From Fictibacillus nanhaiensis (lineage in GTDB: Bacteria; Bacillota; Bacilli; Bacillales; Fictibacillaceae): a stretch of 64,000 nucleotides of DNA. The number at the start of each line of letters is the position of its first letter. Within the stretch, counting starts at the first letter, position 1. The position numbers and the translations under genes are program-made. Below, piece after piece: positions 44,275-51,204 of the stretch. The stretch is from assembly GCA_017052515.1 (NCBI GenBank), contig JAFHKR010000038.1, positions 310,001 through 374,000 on the forward strand, read 5' to 3'. The notes below the pieces were generated by a model. The model saw only the letters and a list, made by a program, of their open reading frames with translations, did no database searches and was not told the DNA's origin.

Positions 44275-44943
44275 TCAATCATACTCTTTTTTCTGCCATT
44301 CATCTTCAGGCATCTCAAATTCATCGCTAGAAAATCGTTCTTCTTTAAATGGATCGCCATACATATGAAAACCGTTCTGCTCCCAAAAGCCTGGCTGATC
44401 CTCTTCTAAGAACTCGAACTTACGAATCCACTTTGCACTTTTCCAAAAATAAAGATGCGGAACAATGAGGCGAAGCGGAAATCCGTGCTTTTCTGTTAAA
44501 GGCTTACCGTCAAACGAGTGCGCAAGAATAACATCATCGCGTAACAAATCTTGAAGAGGAACATTCGTCGTATAATCGTAATCCGCGTGGACCATCACAT
44601 ACTTTGCTTTAGGGTCCACATCAAAATGCTTTAAAAAGTCCGTAAATTTAACACCTTCAAACTGATTGTCGAACCGTGACCATCTCGTCACACAGTGAAT
44701 ATCACGAACTACTGTCGTTTGAGGCATCTTCATGATGTCTTCAAAGCTAAATTCGACACGTTTTCCTACGAGTCCTTCTACAGATAACGACCATTCTTTC
44801 ATATCGTAAACGGGAACGTCCCCTTCATGAAGGATGGGGAACTTTTTTGTTTCAACCTGGCCAGGAGGCAGGCGATTCTCTAGTTTTTCATCGACTTGTG
44901 GGACACGCATCTTTTTAATGCGATCCGCTTTGTTAAGGTCCAT
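44275..44943 (-). CDS. yuiH: Sulfite-oxidase-like molybdopterin oxidoreductase (YuiH-like)
   Basis: About 222 residues of the sulfite oxidase/MsrP fold. The molybdenum-ligand cysteine is in DIHCVTRWSRFDN (Cys84). Also seen are the GVKFTDFL and HSFDGKPLTEKHGFPLRLIVPHLYFWKSAKW segments (shown with the family's invariant Gly-Phe-Pro). No Tat signal is present, so it should be cytoplasmic. ATG 44943 is eight bases after AAAGGA. A SAM-sensing S-box riboswitch with terminator lies upstream on the same strand, separated by a truncated repeat. That suggests a link to sulfur-amino-acid metabolism, possibly methionine sulfoxide repair. Confidence 0.88.
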   Translation of the reverse strand: MDLNKADRIKKMRVPQVDEKLENRLPPGQVETKKFPILHEGDVPVYDMKEWSLSVEGLVGKRVEFSFEDIMKMPQTTVVRDIHCVTRWSRFDNQFEGVKFTDFLKHFDVDPKAKYVMVHADYDYTTNVPLQDLLRDDVILAHSFDGKPLTEKHGFPLRLIVPHLYFWKSAKWIRKFEFLEEDQPGFWEQNGFHMYGDPFKEERFSSDEFEMPEDEWQKKEYD

Positions 44944-44994
44944 ACTTAACATCCTTTCTTTGCTGGTAAAAAAGTTAATACTGCTTTTCTAGAT

Positions 44995-45053
44995 GCTTTT
45001 GGTTGCGGTTGATTTCCGCTCCAGGTTGCACGCGCTGGGCGGGACACCGCACC
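44995..45053. repeat. Bacillaceae intergenic repeat, copy 3 (fragment)
   Basis: Only the segment GGTTGATTTCCGCTCCAGG and a short GC-rich remainder are left. It lies between the SAM riboswitch terminator and yuiH. Confidence 0.6.
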
Positions 45054-45057
45054 CAAA

Positions 45058-45090
45058 CAAAAAACGCCCTCTTTTATAAAAAAAGAGGAC
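45058..45090 (-). terminator. Riboswitch-controlled terminator
   Basis: On the minus strand CCTCTTTT pairs with AAAAGAGG, followed by GCGTTTTTTG. The 5' arm (TCCTCTT) can alternatively pair with AAGAGGA of the riboswitch P1 helix (45115-45109), giving the standard antiterminator. Confidence 0.85.
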
Positions 45091-45108
45091 GAATGGTTCT
45101 GTTCACAT

Positions 45109-45219
45109 CCTCTTATCTTTCAGTCTGTCAAACTGTTAGATGTAGCACCGTACCTATTTAAAATAGGTGGTTGCCGGGCTTCATAGGGCTAATTCCCTCC
45201 GCCTGCTCGAAATAAGAGA
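45109..45219 (-). ncRNA. SAM-I (S-box) riboswitch
   Basis: Read leftward: P1 arm CTCTTAT at 45218-45212, then AGCAGGCGGAGGGA, GCCCTATGAAGCCC, GGCAACC, a P3 hairpin (ACCTATTT/AAATAGGT), GGTGC-A-ATC and the closing P1 arm ATAAGAG at 45116-45110. All conserved S-box blocks are in order. Binding of S-adenosylmethionine should stabilise P1 and favour the downstream terminator, shutting off the yuiH-like gene. Confidence 0.95.
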
Positions 45220-45283
45220 CCGATTAATCGGTTTAAAAACGATATTAAAAGTTACAACTATTATACAGTCAGGACATGAAAAA

Positions 45284-45499
45284 TCAACTCAAAAGGAGAT
45301 CAGTCACAAAAGACATCTCACGAGAAATGCCGAGATAAAGAACGACCACTCCAAAAAGCGCCGTGCTGATCAAGAAAAAGTACACGATCTTTTCTTCCGC
45401 TTCTTTTTCACTCTGCCTTTTTTCTGATTCCGTTGACTCACTCTTGCCAGAGCCTTGAGACGTTTTTTTCTTTTGCTTATCCTTACCAAACCCAAACAT
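45284..45499 (-). CDS. Small membrane protein, 71 aa
   Basis: A charged Lys/Glu/Ser-rich N-terminus of about 38 residues precedes one membrane helix (KIVYFFLISTALFGVVVLYLG region) and a short tail. GGAGGGGTCAGCG precedes the ATG. It lies upstream of the S-box in the same direction, with no terminator between, so read-through cannot be excluded. No family recognised. Confidence 0.6.
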   Translation of the reverse strand: MFGFGKDKQKKKTSQGSGKSESTESEKRQSEKEAEEKIVYFFLISTALFGVVVLYLGISREMSFVTDLLLS

Positions 45500-45569
45500 C
45501 GCTGACCCCTCCGCTTCCTACAAATGTTTCTGTTAACAGTTTTTCAATAATGAGCGGATTCTAAACAAA

Positions 45570-45613
45570 AAACCTCTAGAAGCCTAAAATATAAGGCTAC
45601 TAGAGGTTTTAAA
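45570..45613. terminator. Bidirectional terminator upstream of the 45284 gene and downstream of the subtilisin gene
   Basis: AAACCTCTAG-AGCCT and AGGCT-CTAGAGGTTT arms, flanked by A and T runs; it ends the leftward subtilisin transcript. Confidence 0.85.
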
Positions 45614-45623
45614 ATGGTAATGA

Positions 45624-46799
45624 CTATTGCTGAACGGCTTTTGCTGCATTCACACGTCCGTTTTGGAACAGCGTGCCAGTGCCTGTTACAGGATCTGCCG
45701 TATCCTCAAGTGCTGCTCGAATTTGTGAAGCGTTCTTACCTTGAGCGGCAAGAAGGCCTGCTACACCCGCAACAACCGGTGATGCCATGGACGTTCCTGA
45801 GAAACTCGCATACTGGTTGTTTGGTGTCGTCGAATAGATATCAACACCAGGTGCCGCGATATCTACCCACGTACCAAAGTTAGAGAAAGAGGCTTTTTTA
45901 TCGTTTTGATCAGTAGCGGCAACCGCAATTGCGTTTGAATAATATGCCGGATAACTCGGAAGTAAAACGCCAGAGTTACCAGCAGCAGCAATTACAAGCG
46001 ATCCTTTACTAGAGGCATAGTTCACAGCATCTTTAAGAGTTTGCGTACCAACAGATCCGCCAAGACTTAAGTTGATAACTTGTGCGCCTTGGTCAGCTGC
46101 GTAACGGATGCCTTGTGCAACATCATCCAGTGAACCACTGCCTTCTGCGTCTAATACGCGTACAGCTAGGATCGATGCTTTAGGAGCTAGCCCTGCGATA
46201 CCAACACCGTTATTCGTGTTCGCAGCTGCAATTCCTGCAACGTGAGTACCATGTTCATTCTCATCGATCGGATCGTTGTCATCATCAACAAAGTCAGCAC
46301 CCTTTATTACTTTTCCAGCTAGATCCGGGTGATTGTAGTCAACGCCTGTGTCAATCACGGCGATTTTTACAGATGACGAACTTTGCGTTGTGTCCCAAGC
46401 TTGCTCGGCACCAACTTTTTGAGGAGCGTATTGTTGCTTATATGCAGGGTCGTTCGGAACATAACTCGCATGGAACGTAGCGTTCGGCTCAGCGTATTCC
46501 ACGGATTCTAAACTTTCATATTGTTTTACTGCATCTGCCACATTGTCATCGACTTTTACAACGGTAAAGTCTCTCGTCACATCCACAACTTTACCGCCAA
46601 ACTTTGAAACACTATTTTCAACAGAGCTTGCTGCTGAAACAGAATCCTTAAAGTGTACGATAATTTCCTGTGATGCAGCTTCCTGTTTAGCTGAAGGTGT
46701 AAAAGAAGCTTCCTTCGCTGGCTCAGCAGCCGAAGCTGGAAGAGCCAAAGAGACGACTAGTGGTACAGATGCGGCAACTGCCACGAAACGCTTTAACAT
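45624..46799 (-). CDS. Secreted subtilisin-family serine protease (S8)
   Basis: About 391 residues: a Sec signal peptide (cleavage after about residue 25, ASAA), an inhibitor-I9-type propeptide (about 40-110) and the S8 catalytic domain. The triad is Asp150 in VIDTGVD, His183 in HGTHVAG and Ser337 in GTSMASP, with the oxyanion Asn275 in AAGNSG. It resembles thermitase-like and Bacillus alkaline proteases. ATG 46799 follows GAGGAGTGATTTTT. A GTTATC-N10-GATAAC inverted repeat lies upstream at 46885. It supplies extracellular amino acids. Confidence 0.95.
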   Translation of the reverse strand: MLKRFVAVAASVPLVVSLALPASAAEPAKEASFTPSAKQEAASQEIIVHFKDSVSAASSVENSVSKFGGKVVDVTRDFTVVKVDDNVADAVKQYESLESVEYAEPNATFHASYVPNDPAYKQQYAPQKVGAEQAWDTTQSSSSVKIAVIDTGVDYNHPDLAGKVIKGADFVDDDNDPIDENEHGTHVAGIAAANTNNGVGIAGLAPKASILAVRVLDAEGSGSLDDVAQGIRYAADQGAQVINLSLGGSVGTQTLKDAVNYASSKGSLVIAAAGNSGVLLPSYPAYYSNAIAVAATDQNDKKASFSNFGTWVDIAAPGVDIYSTTPNNQYASFSGTSMASPVVAGVAGLLAAQGKNASQIRAALEDTADPVTGTGTLFQNGRVNAAKAVQQ

Positions 46800-46884
46800 A
46801 AAAATCACTCCTCAGATGTATTTACCAAGCGAACTTGGCTTTGGTTGGTAAGGAATTCAACAGCATTCTACAAAACCCTTTAAT

Positions 46885-46906
46885 GTTATCTGAAAATAAT
46901 GATAAC
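46885..46906. promoter_or_regulatory. Inverted repeat upstream of the subtilisin gene
   Basis: GTTATC and GATAAC with a 10-base spacer, 86 bp before the start. It may bind a regulator. The gap 46800-47124 otherwise contains only AT-rich promoter-like DNA. Confidence 0.3.
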
Positions 46907-47124
46907 TTACTATAACGCTGTCGAACGTGAGACTTTATATCTATGATTAAAGCGTAACATGTAAAACTATTTTATTATCTTGAGATATGATTAAGATAGT
47001 AAACATTACATAACAAATCTGTAAATGAAACATAAAGACGCCATCTAAAACAGAATAATGTAAACTTTTGTAGAAGTCATGTAAGCTAAATTTGAATAGT
47101 AAAATTTGAGGAGGAGGAACAAAG

Positions 47125-47571
47125 GTGGCACGTTTACCAGAAGTAGATGTTGAAGGAACACCCTTTAAGAAAACTCTTGCAAACGCACCAAGCATTCTCG
47201 ATGCTTTTCAGCAGATGGACAAAGCGCTGAACGACATACTCGAACCTGAAATTATGGAGTTGCTCCGCCTACGAGCGGCCTCAAACAACGGGTGCGACTA
47301 CTGACAAAGCATGGATTACGGGACTCTGGATGAGTCTTCTAGACAAGCGGCCATGAAAAAAGAGAACAAAGCAGAATTATCAGCACGCGAAAAGTTAGCT
47401 CTCGAGCTCGCTGATCACATCATGGCGTATCACGGACAACTGCCAGATGAACTATACAACCGACTGAAGCAACATTTTTCAAAAGAAGAAATCATTGCGC
47501 TATTCTTCCAGATCGGTAGCAAAAACGGAGCGAACTGGTTCATAATCGCGATGGGGATAGTAAACGAATAG
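47125..47571 (+). CDS. Carboxymuconolactone-decarboxylase/AhpD-like protein with in-frame TGA at the redox motif (candidate selenoprotein)
   Basis: GTG 47125 has a perfect GAGGAGGAAC site. The frame runs for 148 codons with a single internal TGA at 47302-47304 (codon 60). The protein reads LLRLRAASNNGCDY-TGA-QSMDY, so the TGA replaces the second cysteine of the CxxC motif of AhpD-type proteins (first Cys is Cys57). The sequence after it (AREKLALELADHIMAYHG, EIIALFFQIGSKNGANWF) is clean and family-like to the stop at 47571. A SECIS-like hairpin follows the TGA. Alternatives: a recent nonsense mutation or a sequencing error. If selenocysteine is read, this is a thiol-peroxidase-type reductase. 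Confidence 0.75.
47320..47338 (+). promoter_or_regulatory. SECIS-like hairpin
   Basis: GACTC (47322-47326) pairs with GAGTC (47332-47336) around loop TGGAT; two G-U pairs can extend the stem. The loop starts 22 nt after the TGA and has G at its second position. This fits the bacterial SECIS model (loop 16-37 nt from UGA, G among the first two loop bases). Confidence 0.5.
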
Positions 47572-47578
47572 AAATATT

Positions 47579-47617
47579 AAACGTCCAGATCGACATTGAG
47601 ATCTGGACGTTGTTTTA
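47579..47617 (+). terminator. Terminator of the candidate selenoprotein gene
   Basis: AACGTCCAGATC and GATCTGGACGTT arms, then GTTTT. Confidence 0.85.
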
Positions 47618-47702
47618 TGTACCATTTCAACAATGACAATGAAATACGAAACTTTTTAAATGAAGAAAACGTATTGAGCAGGTAGAGGAGGCTGAAAAGA
47701 AT

Positions 47703-48200
47703 ATGTATGAAGGTCGACCACAACTTAACATTCCAAGAACATGGTTAGAAAACTTTTTAGATATTGCATCCATCGCCTTACTTATCATGGGAATCATGAG
47801 TTTGATCTCAGATTGGGCAGGGATTCCAGACACTGTACCTACCCATTTTAATGCAGCGGGTGATCCAGATGGCTGGGGGAGTAAGAGCAACCTCTGGATT
47901 TTAATCGTGATGGGAGTGGTAACGTGGTTACTGCTAACCGTGTTAGAAAAATATCCACACATCTACAACTACTTTAATCTAACGGAAGAAAACGTTGAGA
48001 GACAATACAAAAATGCGCGCATGATGATCAATGTGATGAAAAATGAAATCTTACTGTTTTTCGTATACATGACTTGGGCATGTTCGGAAGTGGCTAAAGG
48101 AGTCAGTGAAGGATTAAGTGTATGGGTACTTCCCGTTTTTATCGTGGGAATCACCGGTTCGATCGCATTTTTCATTGTGCGATCAATTAAATGGAAATAA
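47703..48200 (+). CDS. DUF1648-domain membrane protein
   Basis: 165 residues with about four or five hydrophobic helices and the DUF1648 signature around PDTVPTHFNAAGDPDGWGSK. DUF1648 is found in SdpI-like immunity proteins and many uncharacterised membrane proteins of Firmicutes. GAGGAGG lies upstream of the ATG with slightly long spacing. It has its own terminator on both sides, so it is monocistronic. Confidence 0.85.
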   Translation: MYEGRPQLNIPRTWLENFLDIASIALLIMGIMSLISDWAGIPDTVPTHFNAAGDPDGWGSKSNLWILIVMGVVTWLLLTVLEKYPHIYNYFNLTEENVERQYKNARMMINVMKNEILLFFVYMTWACSEVAKGVSEGLSVWVLPVFIVGITGSIAFFIVRSIKWK

Positions 48201-48247
48201 AGAAGAGGACAAACTTCATTTTAGAAGTCGGTTCTCTTTTTTTGTGT
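48201..48247 (+). terminator. Terminator of the DUF1648 gene
   Basis: An interrupted stem AAGAG-AC-ACTTC with GAAGT-GGTTCTCTT, followed by TTTTTT. Confidence 0.65.
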
Positions 48248-48302
48248 TTTTCATGAGGACATATTTATGAGATGTATATTCCAAATGGATAAAATCGAAC
48301 CA

Positions 48303-48385
48303 TAATTCGGTAATGTAAATTAATTTCACGGATAAGCATCATAATTTCACGGTAAATCGTTCTAATTTCACGGATAAAATTTTTT
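48303..48385. repeat. 21-bp phased degenerate array D (AATTTCACGG-type)
   Basis: AATTTCACGG starts at 48322, 48343 and 48364, with a partial first unit (ATTCGG) in register at 48308. The steps are exactly 21 bp. It lies in the convergent gap between the DUF1648 gene and the YpzI-like gene. Confidence 0.75.
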
Positions 48386-48422
48386 ATCGAAATTTCGACA
48401 CATGACCACAATCTCTGTTACT

Positions 48423-48457
48423 AAAAAGAGCAACTCATTTCCATTAATGAGCTGCTC
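48423..48457 (-). terminator. Terminator of the YpzI-like gene
   Basis: GAGCAGCTCATT and AATGAGTTGCTC (minus strand) then TTTTTAG. Confidence 0.8.
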
Positions 48458-48469
48458 GCCAAATATCAA

Positions 48470-48610
48470 TTACTGATCTTGATGGTTGCGTGCACGCGCT
48501 TCATCAGGACCTTCCATCTTCGTAGCACCAGAATATTTTAAGTCTTGGTCACGGTCAGATTCAACGCGTCCAGACTCGCGTAACTTCTTCTCCTGTCTAT
48601 CTTTTCCCAT
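48470..48610 (-). CDS. YpzI-family small protein, 46 aa
   Basis: GGAGGGTTTTACT precedes ATG 48610. The product is entirely polar: GKDRQEKKLRESGRVESDRDQ, a central YSGATKMEGPDEARARN. This pattern matches the short YpzI-like proteins of Bacillus, whose function is not known, although expression at sporulation is plausible. A clean terminator follows. The family name is from memory of the pattern and is moderately sure. Confidence 0.7.
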   Translation of the reverse strand: MGKDRQEKKLRESGRVESDRDQDLKYSGATKMEGPDEARARNHQDQ

Positions 48611-48708
48611 AGTAAAACCCTCCAATCACAGTAGATTTTCATTAGTATGAGAACTAAAGGAAACTTTTATGTACAAGCTGTAGACTTCTAGGAATTGCCT
48701 ACTCATAC

Positions 48709-48733
48709 GTTTAGCTTTTAGAGAAAAGGGAAT
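48709..48733 (+). promoter_or_regulatory. Sigma-B type promoter of the YtxH-domain gene
   Basis: GTTTAG, a 13-bp spacer and GGGAAT; the sigma-B consensus is GTTTAA-N12-15-GGGTAT. It lies 40 bp before a YtxH-type gene, a typical general-stress target. Confidence 0.7.
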
Positions 48734-48772
48734 CCCCTTACTACGAAAAAAATTAATCGAGGAGGACTAAAA

Positions 48773-49387
48773 ATGGTACAAAGTGTAAACACTACAAACG
48801 GATATGAAAACGGCATGTATCCTGAAGATGCTTACGGTACAGCGCAAAGAGAGCGAGTGGCAGACCCGCAAAAAAGCAAGCTCCTAACAGGGATCATAAT
48901 TGGTGGTATCGTTGGTGGGGCACTTGCCTTGATTGATTATAATACGCGGTCAAAAGTGAAGAACACAGCAGTAGGGTTCAAGGATAGTTCTAGCAAGATG
49001 CTTACAGAGGTCAAACAGAATCCAGGTGAAGTGAAAGATCAGATGATCAGCCAGTTCAAAACGGCTAGCACCACCTTAAAAGATGCGATCAATGACGCGC
49101 AATCACTATACGAACGTCTTAATAAAGACGTATTCGGTAATATCAACACGCTAAAAGAAATCTCAAGTGATGTGCTTTCAACAGCAAAAGAAACAAAAGG
49201 CGAGCTTGGCAATATCGGTTCAAAATTAAAAGAAGCAGGGTCTGAACTTGCTGAGAATCCGATCGGAAAAGATAATCTACAAGATTATTCGTCCGGCACT
49301 TCACAAGAAACGACTTACACAAGGGAAAACGATTCAAACGTCGTCTCGGTAGGTGTGACTTCACAAAACAATCGAAAAAACTTATAA
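48773..49387 (+). CDS. YtxH-domain general stress protein
   Basis: 204 residues. After a polar N-terminus comes a short glycine-rich hydrophobic segment (LLTGIIIGGIVGGALAL) typical of YtxH proteins. A long amphipathic helical region with Lys, Ser, Glu and Asn, and a polar tail, follow. GAGGAGGACTAAAA precedes the ATG, with a sigma-B-like promoter upstream. This supports membership of the general stress regulon. The molecular function of YtxH proteins is unknown. Confidence 0.82.
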   Translation: MVQSVNTTNGYENGMYPEDAYGTAQRERVADPQKSKLLTGIIIGGIVGGALALIDYNTRSKVKNTAVGFKDSSSKMLTEVKQNPGEVKDQMISQFKTASTTLKDAINDAQSLYERLNKDVFGNINTLKEISSDVLSTAKETKGELGNIGSKLKEAGSELAENPIGKDNLQDYSSGTSQETTYTRENDSNVVSVGVTSQNNRKNL

Positions 49388-49397
49388 AAAAGCGAAA

Positions 49398-49434
49398 AAA
49401 CAGCTCTCCGTGTTGTTGCAGAGAGCTGTTTTTG
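49398..49434 (+). terminator. Terminator of the YtxH-domain gene
   Basis: AACAGCTCTC and GAGAGCTGTT arms, then TTTG. Confidence 0.85.
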
Positions 49435-49471
49435 TTTTCAGTTTAACTATTAGCTTCTATTTTAATAAGTT

Positions 49472-49651
49472 CTAGCTATTTATGATCTGTCTAATATCAT
49501 TTAAACGTACAACTTGCTTCGCATCCTCAAAATGCTCCGAATAGTTTTCTGTTACGGAAAAGTCTACAACAGCGGTGTTGGTCAACAATGAAGTAATTTC
49601 TCCTTTTAAGCCGTCGAACGTTTCAATAATATCACCGATTTTAAATTCCAT
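49472..49651 (-). CDS. YkvS-family small protein (DUF2187-like), 59 aa
   Basis: GGAGGAAAAGGT precedes ATG 49651. The product has a KOW/SH3-like small beta fold: KIGDIIETFDGLKGEITSLL, NTAVVDFSVTENYSE, QVVRLNDIRQI. This matches the YkvS/DUF2187 group (signature G-D-x-V-x-F-x-x-G-x-x-G, then VD-ENY and VV-x-x-x-x-Y/I). Function unknown. Nearby on the same strand are other small spore-type proteins, but it is not clearly in an operon. Confidence 0.75.
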   Translation of the reverse strand: MEFKIGDIIETFDGLKGEITSLLTNTAVVDFSVTENYSEHFEDAKQVVRLNDIRQIINS

Positions 49652-49839
49652 ACCTTTTCCTCCAACGCAATTAATGTTTGTACTATTTTACCATAATTGT
49701 GACACGTTTTCCTTTTATTTTTAAAAACTTCTATTTGTTAAGTATTATAGCGAAAGCATAGGGGCATTTCCATTAAAGCGCTTTTATGTAACGCTTCCAA
49801 AATCAGCTAATTCACATTAAAATTTTGATGGTTAACTGG

Positions 49840-49931
49840 TTATCCAAAGGTTATCCACATTAATACAAAATACTTCACCTCGTAAAGTAAAGCTATCCAC
49901 TGATTTATCCACATTATCCACATTATCCACA
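49840..49931 (+). promoter_or_regulatory. DnaA-box cluster, left part
   Basis: Perfect TTATCCACA at 49851, 49905, 49914 and 49923, the last three directly abutting, all in the same orientation. Near-matches: TTATCCAAA at 49840 and CTATCCACT at 49893. It lies in the 365-bp gap 49652-50016 that has no gene. Two more perfect boxes are at 50936 and (inverted) 51041. Confidence 0.8.
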
Positions 49932-49936
49932 GAAAG

Positions 49937-49976
49937 AAAATCCATCCTCTGATTAACGACATCAGAAGATGGATAT
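49937..49976 (-). terminator. Terminator of the DUF1659-DUF2922 pair
   Basis: ATCCATCTTCTGAT and ATCAGAGGATGGAT (minus strand) around GTCGTTA, then TTTTCTTTC. Confidence 0.75.
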
Positions 49977-50016
49977 TTACGGTCACTTTTTGTAAGTTTT
50001 TTTAAGAAGTTTGTTG

Positions 50017-50232
50017 TTATAGTTCGATCTCGCTCACTTCGCGATCAACAATACGTGCACCTTTTTTGCTCGTATAGTTTCCGCCTGAAGAAGTGAAAAT
50101 GTTTTGTGCGATTACCGTGTCCATCGCTGCATGTACAGCTGCAGGATCAACCGGTTCGATCGGAGCATCCAGGCGGATGGTCACCGTTTTGTTCTCTTGG
50201 TTAAGAAACTGCAATTCAAGCACTTTGGCCAT
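50017..50232 (-). CDS. DUF2922-family protein, 71 aa
   Basis: A small soluble protein with LELQFLNQENKTVTIRLDAP and SGGNYTSKKGARIVDREV, characteristic of DUF2922. The gene is regularly found after a DUF1659 gene in Bacillaceae, as here, and often near a YvrJ-type gene. GAAAGGAGGGATTTCA precedes the ATG. Function unknown. A hairpin terminator follows. Confidence 0.82.
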   Translation of the reverse strand: MAKVLELQFLNQENKTVTIRLDAPIEPVDPAAVHAAMDTVIAQNIFTSSGGNYTSKKGARIVDREVSEIEL

Positions 50233-50273
50233 TGAAATCCCTCCTTTCTTCTATATTTTCCGCGCTCCTACTC

Positions 50274-50492
50274 TTAAGAGTGGATCGCGAAGGAATCGTT
50301 TCGCTTAATCATCACAAGCGGATACACTTGAAGTCCTGATAATGCGTTCGCTACCGCATAAAGCTGGTCAGGTGTCGAAGTGATCTTAACATTAGCGAAG
50401 TTCTTATACTTCACCACCGGCTTGTTGTCTGCATCCAAACCACCATCCAGCTCCAAACGCATTGCTGAGTCAATCAAAGCAGCTGTCGCCAT
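50274..50492 (-). CDS. DUF1659-family protein, 72 aa
   Basis: ATG 50492 follows GAAAGGAGGTGAGGCAC. The product has the DUF1659 pattern: an N-terminal AALIDSAMRLELDGGLDADNKPVVKYKNFANVK and a C-terminal YAVANALSGLQVYPL. It is the first gene of the DUF1659-DUF2922 pair, 41 bp apart. These pairs are of unknown function. A sigma-70-like gene is divergent at 51121. Confidence 0.82.
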   Translation of the reverse strand: MATAALIDSAMRLELDGGLDADNKPVVKYKNFANVKITSTPDQLYAVANALSGLQVYPLVMIKRNDSFAIHS

Positions 50493-50673
50493 GTGCCTCA
50501 CCTCCTTTCACTTCATAAGTTCCAGAGAGAAGTGAAAAGGAGCCATGGTGCAGTAAACTTTTTATAAATGGCTAAGTTTGTACAGAAACCGACTTTGCAT
50601 GGATCAAAATCATCAAAAAGAAAGATGGGGTGCTTTCTAACTAAAGATGTTGCCCTCAAGATTTTCAACAACA

Positions 50674-50915
50674 TTGAAGTTGATTGGAGTGGAAGATGCG
50701 TGCCTACCACTTGAGAAACTTCTAAGTAAGGCATGCGACGAGGAAGCTCACCTCGGTAGCATATGCTTGTAGACGCAGGAGCAAGGAACTTTCTTAGAGT
50801 GGTCAGGTGAGACCCTTAACGGCGCAAAGAGGCAAGGGGCTCACCGCCTGCCCCGCGGAAAGCGAGCAACCTGGAACGGAAATCAACCACTTTCAAAACG
50901 ACGAAGCTCAAACAC
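50674..50915. repeat. Bacillaceae intergenic repeat, copy 4 (inverted, expanded)
   Basis: In reverse orientation to copy 1: GTTGATTGGAGTGGAAG, then an extra hairpin (GCATGCC types), GAAGCTCACCTCGG, CAGGTGAGACCC, GGGGCTCACCGCCTGCCCCGC (cut after 20 bases here) and GGAACGGAAATCAACC. It is longer than the other copies by about 60-80 bp. It fills the centre of the 628-bp gap 50493-51120; DnaA boxes lie to its right. Confidence 0.65.
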
Positions 50916-50935
50916 AAGTGTTCTACCTACAACAC

Positions 50936-51049
50936 TTATCCACAATTTTTAGAATTTCACTCGAAATCAACACCTGAATTCCTCAAAATCCCCCATTTCA
51001 CACAAAAAAACTATCCATTTTCGCAATTCTGCACACAGATTGTGGATAA
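50936..51049. promoter_or_regulatory. DnaA-box cluster, right part
   Basis: TTATCCACA at 50936-50944 and its inverse TGTGGATAA at 51041-51049, upstream of the sigma-70-like gene. CTATCCATT at 51011 is a weak match. Confidence 0.65.
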
Positions 51050-51204
51050 CTATGTAAAAGTTAACAGGCAACTTTTGTCGTTCTGCACCATTTACCACAC
51101 AACTTTTCAACAGTTGCATTTTGTTTTACAAAACTCCCCTAATTTATAGTGAAGATACCGCGGAATTCCCCGAATGTGCGCACATTCCAAAAAGAACGAT
51201 TTTC

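Noticed and set aside
45167-45427. Rightward 86-codon frame over the S-box
   Set aside because: It is the complement of the SAM riboswitch and has no family features.
50513-50734. Leftward frame of 73 aa in the 50.5-51.1 kb gap
   Set aside because: It has no ribosome site and runs into the dispersed repeat copy 4; it has no recognisable features.
49840-51049. Replication origin oriC
   Set aside because: DnaA boxes are present but dnaA, dnaN, rpmH and an AT-rich unwinding region with the usual gene order are not.
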